This document shows positions 45,875-55,104 of a stretch of DNA of 64,000 nt, one piece after another; position 1 is the stretch's first letter, and every line of letters starts with the position of its first letter. The stretch is taken from positions 186,001 through 250,000 of the forward strand of contig NZ_CAJFCL010000009.1 in NCBI RefSeq assembly GCF_904063065.1, given 5' to 3'. The notes under the pieces are model-generated. The model was not told the DNA's origin. It worked only from the letters and a program-made list of their open reading frames with translations, and ran no database searches. This stretch comes from Pseudomonas paraversuta. GTDB taxonomy: Bacteria; Pseudomonadota; Gammaproteobacteria; Pseudomonadales; Pseudomonadaceae. Made by a program: the position numbers and the translations under genes.

Positions 45875-47071
45875 ATGTCCCTGCCAAGCCTGCGCCTTAA
45901 AGCCAATGCCGATCGACGCCTGCGCGCCGGCCACTTGTGGGTCTACAGCAACGAAATTGATGTAGCCAACACCCCGCTGCACGGCTTCAAGGCCGGCGAC
46001 CAGGCCGTGCTCGAAACAGCCGGCGGCAAGCCGCTGGGCATCGTTGCCATGAGCCCGAACAACCTGATCTGCGCTCGCCTGCTGTCGCGCGACATCAAAT
46101 TGCCGCTGGACAAATCGCTGCTGGTACACCGCCTGAACATGGCTTTGTCCTTGCGCGAGCGCCTGTTCGACAAGCCTTACTACCGCCTGGTTTTCGGCGA
46201 TTCCGACTTGCTGCCGGGCCTGGTCGTAGACCGTTTCGGCGACATTCTGGTGGTTCAGCTGGCCTCGGCCACCATGGAACAGCACAAAGACGACGTGATC
46301 GCGGCACTGGTACAAGTCATCAAGCCAAGCGGCATCCTGTTCAAGAACGACTCGGCTGCCCGTGACGCTGAAGGCCTTGAGCGTTATGTCGAAACCGTCT
46401 TCGGTCTGGTGCCGGAGTGGGTTGCGCTGGAAGAGAACGGCGTGAAGTTCGAAGCGCCGGTCATGGCCGGCCAGAAAACCGGCTGGTTCTACGACCACCG
46501 CATGAACCGCGCCCGCCTGGCGCCGTACGTTAAAGGCAAAAAGGTTCTGGACCTGTTCAGCTACATCGGTGGCTGGGGTATTCAGGCTGCCGCTTTCGGC
46601 GCCAGCGAAGTGACCTGTGTCGACGCCTCCTCGTTCGCCCTGGACGGTGTTGAGCGCAACGCTGCGTTGAACGGTTTTGCCGAGAAAGTCACCTGCATGG
46701 AAGGCGACGTATTTGAAGCCCTGAAAGAGCTCAAGGCCAACGAAGAGCGTTTCGACGTGATCGTGGCCGATCCTCCGGCCTTCATCAAACGCAAAAAGGA
46801 CCTGAAGAACGGCGAAGGTGCTTACCGCCGCCTTAACGAGCAAGCCATGCGCCTGCTCAGCAAGGACGGGATTCTGGTCAGCGCATCGTGCTCGATGCAC
46901 CTGCCGGAAGACGACCTGCAGAACATCCTGCTGACCAGCGCCCGCCACCTGGACCGCAACATCCAGTTGCTGGAACGCGGCGGCCAGGGCCCGGATCACC
47001 CGGTGCACCCGGCGATTGCAGAAACGCGCTACATCAAGAGCATCACCTGCCGTTTGCTGCCTAACAGCTAA
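45875..47071 (+). CDS. rlmI: RlmI-like class I rRNA methyltransferase
   Basis: 398 residues. N-terminal PUA-type domain (RRLRAGHLWVYSNEI), then a Rossmann methyltransferase with KKVLDLFSYIGGWGIQAAAFGAS and VIVADPPAFIKRKKDL, and the catalytic Cys region in VSASCSMHLPED. This is the layout of RlmI, which makes m5C1962 in 23S rRNA. The exact target site is by homology. TATAAT just upstream suggests its own promoter. Confidence 0.9.
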   Translation: MSLPSLRLKANADRRLRAGHLWVYSNEIDVANTPLHGFKAGDQAVLETAGGKPLGIVAMSPNNLICARLLSRDIKLPLDKSLLVHRLNMALSLRERLFDKPYYRLVFGDSDLLPGLVVDRFGDILVVQLASATMEQHKDDVIAALVQVIKPSGILFKNDSAARDAEGLERYVETVFGLVPEWVALEENGVKFEAPVMAGQKTGWFYDHRMNRARLAPYVKGKKVLDLFSYIGGWGIQAAAFGASEVTCVDASSFALDGVERNAALNGFAEKVTCMEGDVFEALKELKANEERFDVIVADPPAFIKRKKDLKNGEGAYRRLNEQAMRLLSKDGILVSASCSMHLPEDDLQNILLTSARHLDRNIQLLERGGQGPDHPVHPAIAETRYIKSITCRLLPNS

Positions 47072-47078
47072 GACGCCT

Positions 47079-47207
47079 GAATCGCTGGCAAGCCAGCTCC
47101 CACAGTGGAAATGCCCTGAGCATATCTCGTGGGAGCCGGCTTGCCGGCGATGACTCAACATCCTGCAAACCGAGTCGCCTGCCTCGCCGGAAGTCCGGCT
47201 CCCACAG
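47079..47207. repeat. Cluster of three REP elements
   Basis: Elements at about 47079-47105 (GCTGGCAAGCCAGCTCCCACA), 47129-47152 (GTGGGAGCCGGCTTGCCGGC) and a diverged copy at 47186-47207. Same family as the array at 51144. It lies between convergent genes. Confidence 0.85.
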
Positions 47208-47218
47208 GGGTGTCCTAG

Positions 47219-48913
47219 TTAAAGCTGCGGCGGTATCTCCGGTTGCGGGCTCAGTTGTTCATCCCCGGCCTGCAGCGATTGATAACGCGGCTTCACCACT
47301 TTCACCTTGCCCTGGCGAATCATCTCAATCATCTCCAGCGGGTTTTCGACACCTGTATAGGTGCCTGCACGCTGCCATTTGCCCTGCGCATCACGCTTGA
47401 AGAAGTACAGCGGATCAGACCAGCTGTATTTGGGTAACTGCAGCACTTCGTCCTGCCCGTCCTGATCCAGATCGACCGCCCACATGGCACATCCCGGGTA
47501 CAGGCACTGCTGCCCGCCAATGCCGGGGTCGTTGAACTGCTCGCTGCCTTCCACGACAGGCCCGATCCACTCCAGAAGCCGCCCATCGGAGTCCCGCGCA
47601 CCTTTACCGGCCTGGGCATCCTTGAGCCGTTTCAACAGAGCTTCGCGCGCGGGTTCTGCCAACACCCGGCCCTGCTCGACTTGCTCCAGCAATGCCTCGA
47701 ACGCCTGCTTGCCCGGTGGCCCCAAGCGATAGAGCAAAGTGTCGGCATCAAAGCTCTCTACCGGACTTTTAGCCTCCAGCACGCGCTTTACCTGATTGCT
47801 GGCGCTGATCTGCAACGGACTGAACCACGGGGTATGAATCGCCAACAGCAGTACCACGCTGAGCAACGCAATCAGCGGGTTGCTGATGCGCAGGCTCCAC
47901 AACCACTGACGCTGAGGCACCACCACCGCCCAGGCCGCGGCAAGGGTATGAACCAGCATCACCGCCACCAGCAACATCGCCAGAATGCGGCTGGGGGTCA
48001 GGCCATATTGTTCGATTCGCAGCCAGCTCGAATACCCCGCCAGCAGCACCAGTACCGGCAAGCACAGCAGGCACAGGTCAACCATGCGCAACAGCCATCG
48101 CGGATAACCGCTGCTCTGCTCGCCGACCTGGAACACGCCATTGAGCAGAAACAGATTGGCCGCCACCAGACACAGCATGATCGGCGTCGAATAGCCGGTG
48201 GCCCAAATGGGCTGCAGCCCGGTAAATAGCAGGGCCAGGGTGAAGACAATGGCAATCAGCGAACTCAGGGGCAGCAGAAAGCGGCACAAGGTCAGCAAAA
48301 TGCCGCGTAACAGACCGATGACACGATCGTTGTCGCGGCCCATCTGCAGGCCCAGGGCAAACACCATCATCGAACTGATGCAGATAAACCCGGTGGTGGA
48401 AAACAACTGATTGAGCGCCACAATCCCGAGCATCTTGAACAGGCTGCCCCACAACAGCAGCAGCGCCCAGAACACGCCGTTCAACAGCAAGCCCAGCAAC
48501 ACGATAAACACCGTGTCCCAGGCGTGGCGGAACAGGTCTTCGTAGCGCGGGAAGCGCCCTTCGCGGATCGGCCAGCTAAGGATGAAAGCCGTCACTATAT
48601 AAGTGATCACCACGGCAAAGCAGACCCAGGTGCCGGTCAGCCAGCTGCTGCTGCGCAAACTGTCGCCGCCCTCCCAGTACACCCAGGCGCTGATGGCGCT
48701 CATCACCAGCGTCAGCCCGAGCACCAGCCAGGCCGTACCGCGCTGACGCACGTCTGACCCCAGCAGCACCAGGTTGATACCGCCGACCAATACCGCAGTG
48801 GCCAGGGCAAACTGGAGCCCCGGCTCGGTCAGGGCGCTCGCCAGCCACAGCAGCAGCCCTTGCGCCAGGCCAATGGCCAGGCAGGTTCGCACGGATCGGT
48901 TGAGGGTCAGCAT
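47219..48913 (-). CDS. DUF4153 polytopic membrane protein with C-terminal soluble domain
   Basis: 564 residues. About ten membrane helices in residues 10-360 match the DUF4153 family. The C-terminal 180 residues are soluble and carry DLDQDGQDEVLQLP, a Ca-binding-loop-like Asp pattern like that of FG-GAP/VCBS repeats, plus YFFKRDAQGKWQRAG. Function unknown. Start ATG 48913 with AAGGA upstream. Divergent from ilvD. Confidence 0.82.
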   Translation of the reverse strand: MLTLNRSVRTCLAIGLAQGLLLWLASALTEPGLQFALATAVLVGGINLVLLGSDVRQRGTAWLVLGLTLVMSAISAWVYWEGGDSLRSSSWLTGTWVCFAVVITYIVTAFILSWPIREGRFPRYEDLFRHAWDTVFIVLLGLLLNGVFWALLLLWGSLFKMLGIVALNQLFSTTGFICISSMMVFALGLQMGRDNDRVIGLLRGILLTLCRFLLPLSSLIAIVFTLALLFTGLQPIWATGYSTPIMLCLVAANLFLLNGVFQVGEQSSGYPRWLLRMVDLCLLCLPVLVLLAGYSSWLRIEQYGLTPSRILAMLLVAVMLVHTLAAAWAVVVPQRQWLWSLRISNPLIALLSVVLLLAIHTPWFSPLQISASNQVKRVLEAKSPVESFDADTLLYRLGPPGKQAFEALLEQVEQGRVLAEPAREALLKRLKDAQAGKGARDSDGRLLEWIGPVVEGSEQFNDPGIGGQQCLYPGCAMWAVDLDQDGQDEVLQLPKYSWSDPLYFFKRDAQGKWQRAGTYTGVENPLEMIEMIRQGKVKVVKPRYQSLQAGDEQLSPQPEIPPQL

Positions 48914-49230
48914 ACGAATGTCCTTATCGAAAAATCATGCCTGCACTCTATAGCCTGAACACTGCCAACGCCTACCGGCCCGCCAAATGCAATGACTCCT
49001 CACGCAGGCAGCCAACCCTCTACCCCATTCCCTCCCGCCGCCAGCCGTGTAGAATCGACGGATTCATCGCCAATCATCCCCGGCGGGTTTATGAGCTCAG
49101 GCCCTGACGCGCGGCGATCCCGCAGCGTTAACGGCAGCTTGCTGACACGTGGTCATTTTCTGTGTAGTCCGCCAGTCATTAGAAGCTCACTTCCCTGTTT
49201 GTTACCTGATTAGCCGCCCGGAGTTGTTCC
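48914..49230. other. Divergent intergenic region between DUF4153 gene and ilvD
   Basis: 317 bp. No gene with credible codon use and no clear sigma-70 promoter pair. The ilvD ribosome site CGGAG lies at about 49218-49222. No leader peptide rich in Ile, Leu or Val and no strong attenuator hairpin seen. Confidence 0.6.
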
Positions 49231-51078
49231 ATGCCTGACTATCGTTCGAAAACCTCCACCCACGGCCGCAACATGGCCGGTGCCCGCGCTTTGTGGCGCG
49301 CCACGGGGATGAAAGATGCCGACTTCAAGAAGCCGATCATCGCCATTGCCAACTCCTTTACCCAGTTCGTACCCGGCCACGTCCACCTCAAGGACATGGG
49401 GCAACTGGTAGCCCGCGAGATCGAGCGCGCCGGCGGCGTTGCCAAGGAATTCAACACCATTGCCGTGGATGACGGCATCGCCATGGGCCATGACGGCATG
49501 CTGTATTCGCTGCCGAGCCGCGAGATCATCGCCGACTCCGTCGAGTACATGGTCAACGCTCACTGCGCCGACGCCATCGTGTGCATTTCCAACTGCGACA
49601 AAATCACCCCTGGCATGCTGATGGCTTCTTTGCGCCTCAACATCCCGGTGATTTTCGTCTCCGGCGGGCCGATGGAAGCGGGCAAAACCAAACTCGCCAG
49701 CCACGGCCTCGACCTGGTAGACGCCATGGTCATCGCCGCCGACTCCAGCGCTTCTGACGAGAAGGTTGCCGAGTACGAGCGCAGCGCCTGCCCTACCTGC
49801 GGTTCGTGCTCCGGCATGTTCACCGCCAACTCGATGAACTGCCTGACCGAAGCCCTGGGCCTGGCGCTGCCGGGCAACGGCACGGCGCTGGCGACCCACA
49901 GCGATCGCGAGCAACTGTTCCTGCAGGCAGGCCGCACCATCGTCGACCTGTGCCGTCAGTACTACGTCGAAAACGACGAAGCGGTACTGCCGCGCAACAT
50001 TGCCAACTTCAAGGCATTTGAAAACGCCATGACGCTGGACATCGCCATGGGCGGTTCGACCAACACCATCCTGCACTTGCTGGCAGCAGCCCAAGAGGCC
50101 GAAATCGACTTCGACCTTAAAGACATCGACCGTCTTTCGCGCCACGTACCGCAGCTGTGCAAGGTGGCACCGAACATCCAGAAATACCACATGGAAGACG
50201 TGCACCGCGCAGGCGGCATTTTCTCCATTCTCGGTTCGCTGGCCCGCGGCGGCCTGCTGCACACCGATCTGCCGACCGTGCACAGCAAGACCATGGCCGA
50301 AGGTATCGCCAAATGGGACATCACCCAGACCGACGATGAAGCTGTTCACACCTTCTTCAAGGCCGGCCCGGCCGGTATCCCGACGCAAACCGCGTTCAGC
50401 CAGTCCACCCGTTGGGAAACACTGGATGACGACCGTGAAAACGGCTGCATCCGCAGTGTTGAGCACGCCTACTCGCAAGAAGGCGGCCTGGCCGTGCTGT
50501 ACGGCAACATTGCGCTGGATGGCTGCGTAGTCAAAACCGCAGGCGTCGACGAATCGATCCACGTGTTCGAAGGCAACGCCAAAATCTTCGAAAGCCAGGA
50601 CAGCGCCGTGCGCGGCATCCTGGCTGACGAAGTCAAAGCCGGTGACATCGTGATCATTCGTTACGAAGGTCCGAAAGGCGGCCCGGGCATGCAAGAGATG
50701 CTCTACCCGACGTCCTACCTGAAATCCAAAGGCCTGGGCAAAGCCTGCGCCCTGCTCACCGATGGCCGCTTCTCGGGGGGTACTTCGGGCCTGTCCATCG
50801 GTCACGCTTCGCCGGAAGCGGCTGCCGGTGGCGCGATTGGTCTGGTACAGGACGGCGACAAAGTGCTGATCGACATTCCGAACCGCTCGATCAACCTGTT
50901 GATCAGCGACGAAGAAATGGCCGCTCGCCGCGTCGCCCAGGACCACAAAGGCTGGAAGCCGGTGGAAGTGCGTCCGCGCAAAGTCACCACCGCCCTCAAG
51001 GCCTACGCCTTGCTGGCCACCAGTGCCGACAAAGGCGCGGTACGTGATAAGGCCCTGCTGGACAAGCTGGTGCCATAA
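49231..51078 (+). CDS. ilvD: Dihydroxy-acid dehydratase
   Basis: Makes the 2-keto acids of isoleucine and valine. 615 residues. Cluster cysteines in VCISNCDKITPGML and CPTCGSCSGMFTANSMNCLTEA-type segment; GRFSGGTSGLSIGHASPEAA near the C-terminus is typical. Family members bind a [4Fe-4S] or [2Fe-2S] cluster; the long form here is E. coli-like. Ends at a good terminator, followed by the REP array. Confidence 0.97.
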   Translation: MPDYRSKTSTHGRNMAGARALWRATGMKDADFKKPIIAIANSFTQFVPGHVHLKDMGQLVAREIERAGGVAKEFNTIAVDDGIAMGHDGMLYSLPSREIIADSVEYMVNAHCADAIVCISNCDKITPGMLMASLRLNIPVIFVSGGPMEAGKTKLASHGLDLVDAMVIAADSSASDEKVAEYERSACPTCGSCSGMFTANSMNCLTEALGLALPGNGTALATHSDREQLFLQAGRTIVDLCRQYYVENDEAVLPRNIANFKAFENAMTLDIAMGGSTNTILHLLAAAQEAEIDFDLKDIDRLSRHVPQLCKVAPNIQKYHMEDVHRAGGIFSILGSLARGGLLHTDLPTVHSKTMAEGIAKWDITQTDDEAVHTFFKAGPAGIPTQTAFSQSTRWETLDDDRENGCIRSVEHAYSQEGGLAVLYGNIALDGCVVKTAGVDESIHVFEGNAKIFESQDSAVRGILADEVKAGDIVIIRYEGPKGGPGMQEMLYPTSYLKSKGLGKACALLTDGRFSGGTSGLSIGHASPEAAAGGAIGLVQDGDKVLIDIPNRSINLLISDEEMAARRVAQDHKGWKPVEVRPRKVTTALKAYALLATSADKGAVRDKALLDKLVP

Positions 51079-51096
51079 GCCGACGCGTCAAACAAA

Positions 51097-51123
51097 AATC
51101 CCGGCCATGTGCCGGGATTTTTT
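51097..51123 (+). terminator. ilvD rho-independent terminator
   Basis: AATCCCGGC / GCCGGGATT stem with a five-base loop and a T-run. About 18 bases after the ilvD stop. Confidence 0.85.
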
Positions 51124-51143
51124 ATGCCCGATACAAATCCATT

Positions 51144-51768
51144 TGTGGGAGCCGGCTTGCCGGCGATAGCAGCACCTCGACCCGATCGCCTCAATCGCTG
51201 GCAAGCCAGCTCCCACAGGGAGGGCAGAGTCCCTGCTTTTATGTTCAGCATGAATCCACTGTGGAAGCCGGCTTGCCGGCGATAGCAGCACCTCGACCCG
51301 ATCGCCTCAATCGCTGGTAAGACAGCTCCCACAGGGAGGGCAGTGTCACTGCTTTTATGTTCAGCATGAATCCACTGTGGGAGCCGGCTTGCCGGCGATA
51401 GCAGCACCGCGACCCGATCGCCTGAATCACTGGCAAGCCAGCTCCCACAGGGAGGGCAGAGTCTCTGCTTTTATGTTCAGCATGAATCCACTGTGGGAGC
51501 CGGCTTGCCGGCGATAGCAGCACCGCACCCGATCGCCTGAATCGCTGGCAAGCCAGCTCCCACAGGGAGGGCAGAGTCCCTGCTTTTATGTTCAGAACAA
51601 ATCCACTGTGGAAGCCGGATTGCCGGCGATAGCAGTACCGCGATCCGATCGCCCGAATCGCTGGCAAGCCAGCTCCCACAGGGTAGGCAGAGTCCCTGCT
51701 TTTATGTTCAGCCTAAATCCACTGTGGGAGCCGGCTTGCCGGCGATAGCAGCACCGCGACCCGAGCGA
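51144..51768. repeat. Tandem array of a 116-bp unit containing a REP doublet
   Basis: Units start at 51144, 51260, 51376, 51492, 51607 and 51723 (spacing 116, 116, 116, 115, 116); the sixth is partial. Each holds TGTGGGAGCCGGCTTGCCGG, a short centre with ATCG, then GCTGGCAAGCCAGCTCCCAC, and a near-constant spacer GGGAGGGCAGAGTCCCTGCT plus a TTTTATGTTCAGC motif. Small differences separate the copies. It fills the ilvD-pchP gap; short reading frames in it are artefacts. Confidence 0.95.
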
Positions 51769-51784
51769 GGGTTGTGCAAGCCTG

Positions 51785-52840
51785 TTACTGGATCTGATCC
51801 GGTTTGACGATCACCCAGTTCTTGTCCGCAGTCACCGGCAACCCTTCCCTGGCCTGGGCCGCCGCGTTTTGGGCCATCATGCCTTCCAGCTGGGTCATGT
51901 ATTTGTCCTTGCGGTTGATCCACAGATGAATCCCGCCTTTGGCCACGTCCACCCCGTGGAACAGCATGTAGCCGTCACTGGTCGGGGTGTCGCCGCCCAC
52001 CAGCACCGGTTTTTTCCATTGGTCGATGTAGGTCAGGATCGCCGCCTGCTTGCCCGCCATCCAGGTAGCCGGGGTCCAGAGATAAGGCGTGAGTTCCAGT
52101 CCAAGGTTGGCCTTTTCGTTGTAGGTACCCGCGCTGATCTGTTTACGGGCCGTGGTCAGCTCGCCGGTCTTGCGGTCTTTGAGCAAGGTGCTCACGCCAA
52201 TCACGTTCTGCGGTTTGACGTTGTACCCGTACTTGGGGTCTGCCGCGACCATGCGCACCAGTTCTTCCGAGGCGGCCGTCATTACGTACACCTCGATGCC
52301 ATTCTCCATCAGCTTGTTGAACAGCTCGACCTGGCCGGTAAACACCTTGGGCGGCTGTACCTCTGAAGTCTTGAGCGCGTCACCTTCGAAGTAAGTCACA
52401 GGCACCGGTTTGCCCGAGGCCATCAACTCGTCAACGTAGCCCTTGAGTTGCTGCAGGGTGAACCCGGAAAACACCTGCGCCACCCAGGGGTAGCAGACCA
52501 TGTCGTCAACTTCGCACAATCGGTAGTAATAGCTGAACAGGCTCTCCTTGTGCTCGGCCGTGTCTTTGAAAGGGATCAGCTTGAGTGACGGGTCAAGGCT
52601 GTCACGGGTGATCAGGCCGCGGTTTTCCATATAGGGCAGCAGCGCTTCTTCCAGATCGTTGCGATAGCTGGTGTTGTCCATGTCAAAAACTGCAAAGTTA
52701 CCCTTGTTCGCGTTTGCGGCGATCATCGCGTCCAGCTGTTTGGCCTGATCAGCCGGCCAGTGCTTCAAATCAGTGGCCAGGGCCTGGCCGGCAAGGCCCA
52801 GACACAGGGTTGCAGCGATCAACTTTAGACTCAGGTTCAT
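51785..52840 (-). CDS. pchP: PchP-like phosphorylcholine phosphatase (HAD family)
   Basis: 351 residues, against 349 for P. aeruginosa PchP. Signal peptide at about 1-22 (LIAATLCLGLAGQALA), so periplasmic. HAD motif I FAVFDMDNTSYRND with the nucleophile Asp, motif II VMTAASEELV, and motif IV GGDTPTSDGYM. PchP hydrolyses phosphorylcholine, feeding choline use. The whole motif set fits PchP; substrate preference still needs enzyme tests. It is divergent from tcyP. Confidence 0.85.
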   Translation of the reverse strand: MNLSLKLIAATLCLGLAGQALATDLKHWPADQAKQLDAMIAANANKGNFAVFDMDNTSYRNDLEEALLPYMENRGLITRDSLDPSLKLIPFKDTAEHKESLFSYYYRLCEVDDMVCYPWVAQVFSGFTLQQLKGYVDELMASGKPVPVTYFEGDALKTSEVQPPKVFTGQVELFNKLMENGIEVYVMTAASEELVRMVAADPKYGYNVKPQNVIGVSTLLKDRKTGELTTARKQISAGTYNEKANLGLELTPYLWTPATWMAGKQAAILTYIDQWKKPVLVGGDTPTSDGYMLFHGVDVAKGGIHLWINRKDKYMTQLEGMMAQNAAAQAREGLPVTADKNWVIVKPDQIQ

Positions 52841-53058
52841 CAGCTATGCTCCTATTTAAAGGCATCGACGCTAACAAACCTGCGTGACAGTTTTAACGTG
52901 AGCGCGACCGTTGACGTTCTAATAGCGCCACCGCCTTATTCCCAAAACCTAGGTACTCATTCCACAACGGTATATTTGCAGATATATCAACCTGTTAGGA
53001 TTTCCGGTTCGAAATCGCTACAACTCAAGACTGGTACAAGTCGTCCCTCGGAGCTTTC

Positions 53059-54450
53059 ATGAATTTCCCGCTGATCCTCAATCTGCTGGTGTTCCTCGCG
53101 TTGCTGTTCGGCTTGTCGCTGACCCGCCATACCGCGTGGAGCCTGGCGAAAAAAGTCTTGTTGGCGCTGGTTATCGGCGTGCTGTTCGGCCTGGGCCTGC
53201 ACCTGGTCTACGGTGCCGACAGCACGACCCTGAAGACCTCCATCGGCTGGTTCGATCTGGTCGGCAGCGGCTACGTGCAATTGCTGCAAATGATCGTGAT
53301 CCCGCTGGTGTTCGCTTCGATCCTGAGCGCCGTGGCGCGACTGCATAATGCCTCTTCCCTGGGCAAGATCAGCTTTCTGACTATTGGCACTCTGCTGTTC
53401 ACCACCATGATCGCAGCCCTGGTCGGGATCGGCCTGACCAACCTGTTCGGCCTGACGGCCGACGGCCTGGTGGCAGGCGCGGCTGAAATGAGCCGCCTGC
53501 ACGTGATCCAGAGCGATTATGCGGGCAAGGTTTCGGACCTCAATGTGCCGCAACTGCTGCTGTCGTTCATCCCGCAGAACCCGTTTGCCGACCTGGCCCG
53601 GGCCAAGCCTACGTCCATCATCAGCGTGGTGATTTTCGCTGCGTTCCTGGGGATTGCAGCGCTGCAACTGTTCAAGGACGAGCCGGAAAAAGGCGGGAAA
53701 ATCCTCAGCGCCATCGACACCCTGCAAGCCTGGGTAATGCGCCTGGTGCGCCTGGTGATGAAGCTGACCCCTTACGGTGTGCTGGCCCTGATGACCAAAG
53801 TGGTCGCCACATCCAACCTGCAAGACATCATCAAGCTAGGCAGTTTTGTGGTGGTGTCCTACATCGGCCTGGCGCTGATGTTTGTCATCCACGGCGTAAT
53901 CGTGTCGATATCCGGGGTTAACCCGCTGCGCTTCTTCCGCAAGGTATGGCCGGTTCTGACCTTTGCCTTCACCAGCCGTTCGAGCGCGGCCAGCATCCCG
54001 CTGAGTATCGAAGCACAAACCCGTCGCCTGGGGATTCCGTCCTCGATCGCCAGCTTTGCCGCCTCGTTTGGCGCCACCATCGGTCAAAACGGCTGCGCCG
54101 GTCTGTACCCGGCCATGCTGGCGGTAATGGTTGCGCCGACAGTGGGCATCAACCCGCTGGACCCGGTGTGGATCGCGTCGCTGGTAGCGATTGTGACCTT
54201 GAGTTCGGTCGGCGTGGCAGGCGTGGGGGGCGGTGCTACCTTCGCCGCCCTGATCGTGCTTCCGGCCATGGGCTTGCCGGTATCGCTGGTGGCGTTGCTG
54301 ATTTCGGTCGAACCCTTGATCGACATGGGCCGTACGGCACTCAACGTCAGCGGTTCGATGGTAGCCGGTACGGTGACCAGCCAGATCCTGCACCAGACCG
54401 ACAAGGCCATTCTGGCTGAAGACGATCACGGTGACCTGGCCCACGCCTGA
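53059..54450 (+). CDS. tcyP: TcyP-type L-cystine / dicarboxylate:cation symporter
   Basis: Inner-membrane symporter of the DAACS (SLC1-like) family. 463 residues, the length of E. coli TcyP (YdjN), with matching blocks throughout: ILSAVARLHNASSLGKISFL, SLPS-like LTFAFTSRSSAASIPLSIEA (HP1 region), SFGATIGQNGCAGLYPAML, and VGGGATFAALIVLPAMGLP (HP2 region). Cystine uptake is inferred from this similarity; C4-dicarboxylate carriers of the family differ in these blocks. Divergent from pchP, convergent with folA. Confidence 0.88.
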   Translation: MNFPLILNLLVFLALLFGLSLTRHTAWSLAKKVLLALVIGVLFGLGLHLVYGADSTTLKTSIGWFDLVGSGYVQLLQMIVIPLVFASILSAVARLHNASSLGKISFLTIGTLLFTTMIAALVGIGLTNLFGLTADGLVAGAAEMSRLHVIQSDYAGKVSDLNVPQLLLSFIPQNPFADLARAKPTSIISVVIFAAFLGIAALQLFKDEPEKGGKILSAIDTLQAWVMRLVRLVMKLTPYGVLALMTKVVATSNLQDIIKLGSFVVVSYIGLALMFVIHGVIVSISGVNPLRFFRKVWPVLTFAFTSRSSAASIPLSIEAQTRRLGIPSSIASFAASFGATIGQNGCAGLYPAMLAVMVAPTVGINPLDPVWIASLVAIVTLSSVGVAGVGGGATFAALIVLPAMGLPVSLVALLISVEPLIDMGRTALNVSGSMVAGTVTSQILHQTDKAILAEDDHGDLAHA

Positions 54451-54460
54451 ACACCGCATC

Positions 54461-54488
54461 GCCCTGCAGGAGCTCGCTCCTGCAGGGC
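54461..54488. terminator. Perfect palindrome between tcyP and folA
   Basis: GCCCTGCAGGAGC / GCTCCTGCAGGGC, 13-bp arms separated by two bases, between convergent genes. No T-tract. It resembles a compact REP element. Confidence 0.6.
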
Positions 54489-54500
54489 AGGTGCAACCCC

Positions 54501-55013
54501 TCAGATTTTTTCCCACACCTCAAAGCTGAACGCCGGTTTGTCATCCACCGCCGGGTGCGGCTCGTTCGATACCAGCTTCCACTGCGCCTGATCAAACTCG
54601 GGAAACCACGCATCGCCTTCCGGGCTCAGCCCCACCCGCGTCAGGTACAAGCGGTCGGCATCTGCCAGCCCCTGGCTGTACAGCTGCGCGCCACCGATCA
54701 ACATCAGCTCGCCCACGCCCTGCTCTTTGGCCCACTCTTCAGCGCGCTCAACCGCGGCCTCCAGTGATGCAAAAACTTCGGCACCTTCGAGCTGCAGACC
54801 GGTCTGACGACTGACCACCAGGTTCAAGCGGCCCGGCAACGGGCGGCCCAGGGAATCCCAGGTCTTGCGCCCCATGATGATCGGCTTGCCCAGGGTGGTG
54901 GCCTTGAAATATTTGAAATCCGCCGGCAAATGCCACGGCATGCTGTTGTCGACGCCGATCACGCGGTTTTCACCAAGTGCCGCGATCAGGCTGAGGGGGA
55001 GTGATTTTTTCAT
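54501..55013 (-). CDS. folA: Dihydrofolate reductase
   Basis: Reduces dihydrofolate with NADPH. 170 residues. SLIAALGENRVIGVDNSMPWHLPADFKYFK-type N-terminus with the acidic folate residue in PADFKYFK, IIMGRKTWDSLGRPLPGR, and LMLIGGAQLYSQGL. Start ATG at 55013; an upstream in-frame ATG at 55088 would overlap the divergent promoter region. Divergent from the DUF2868 gene. Confidence 0.97.
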   Translation of the reverse strand: MKKSLPLSLIAALGENRVIGVDNSMPWHLPADFKYFKATTLGKPIIMGRKTWDSLGRPLPGRLNLVVSRQTGLQLEGAEVFASLEAAVERAEEWAKEQGVGELMLIGGAQLYSQGLADADRLYLTRVGLSPEGDAWFPEFDQAQWKLVSNEPHPAVDDKPAFSFEVWEKI

Positions 55014-55104
55014 GGGCGCGAGGATACCAGAGCCGCCCGCGCCAGCAGTACCCGGTCCGACGTAACAGCGGGTATGCTCTTGGCTCACTTGAATGGAATG
55101 TCGC

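Noticed and set aside
48914..49230. Leader peptide attenuator for ilvD
   Set aside because: No short frame rich in branched-chain codons and no terminator-like stem with T-run was found.
49210..50946. Long open frame of 578 codons antisense to ilvD
   Set aside because: High GC content keeps antisense frames open. The plus strand encodes a full, motif-complete IlvD, and the antisense product resembles nothing.
51003..51679. Short proteins with repeated peptides on the minus strand
   Set aside because: They are translations of the REP array and of the ilvD 3' end, with no ribosome sites or family resemblance.
51144..51768. Possible CRISPR array
   Set aside because: Regular spacing caught the eye, but the whole 116-bp unit including the part between the palindromes is conserved; there are no variable spacers and no cas genes.
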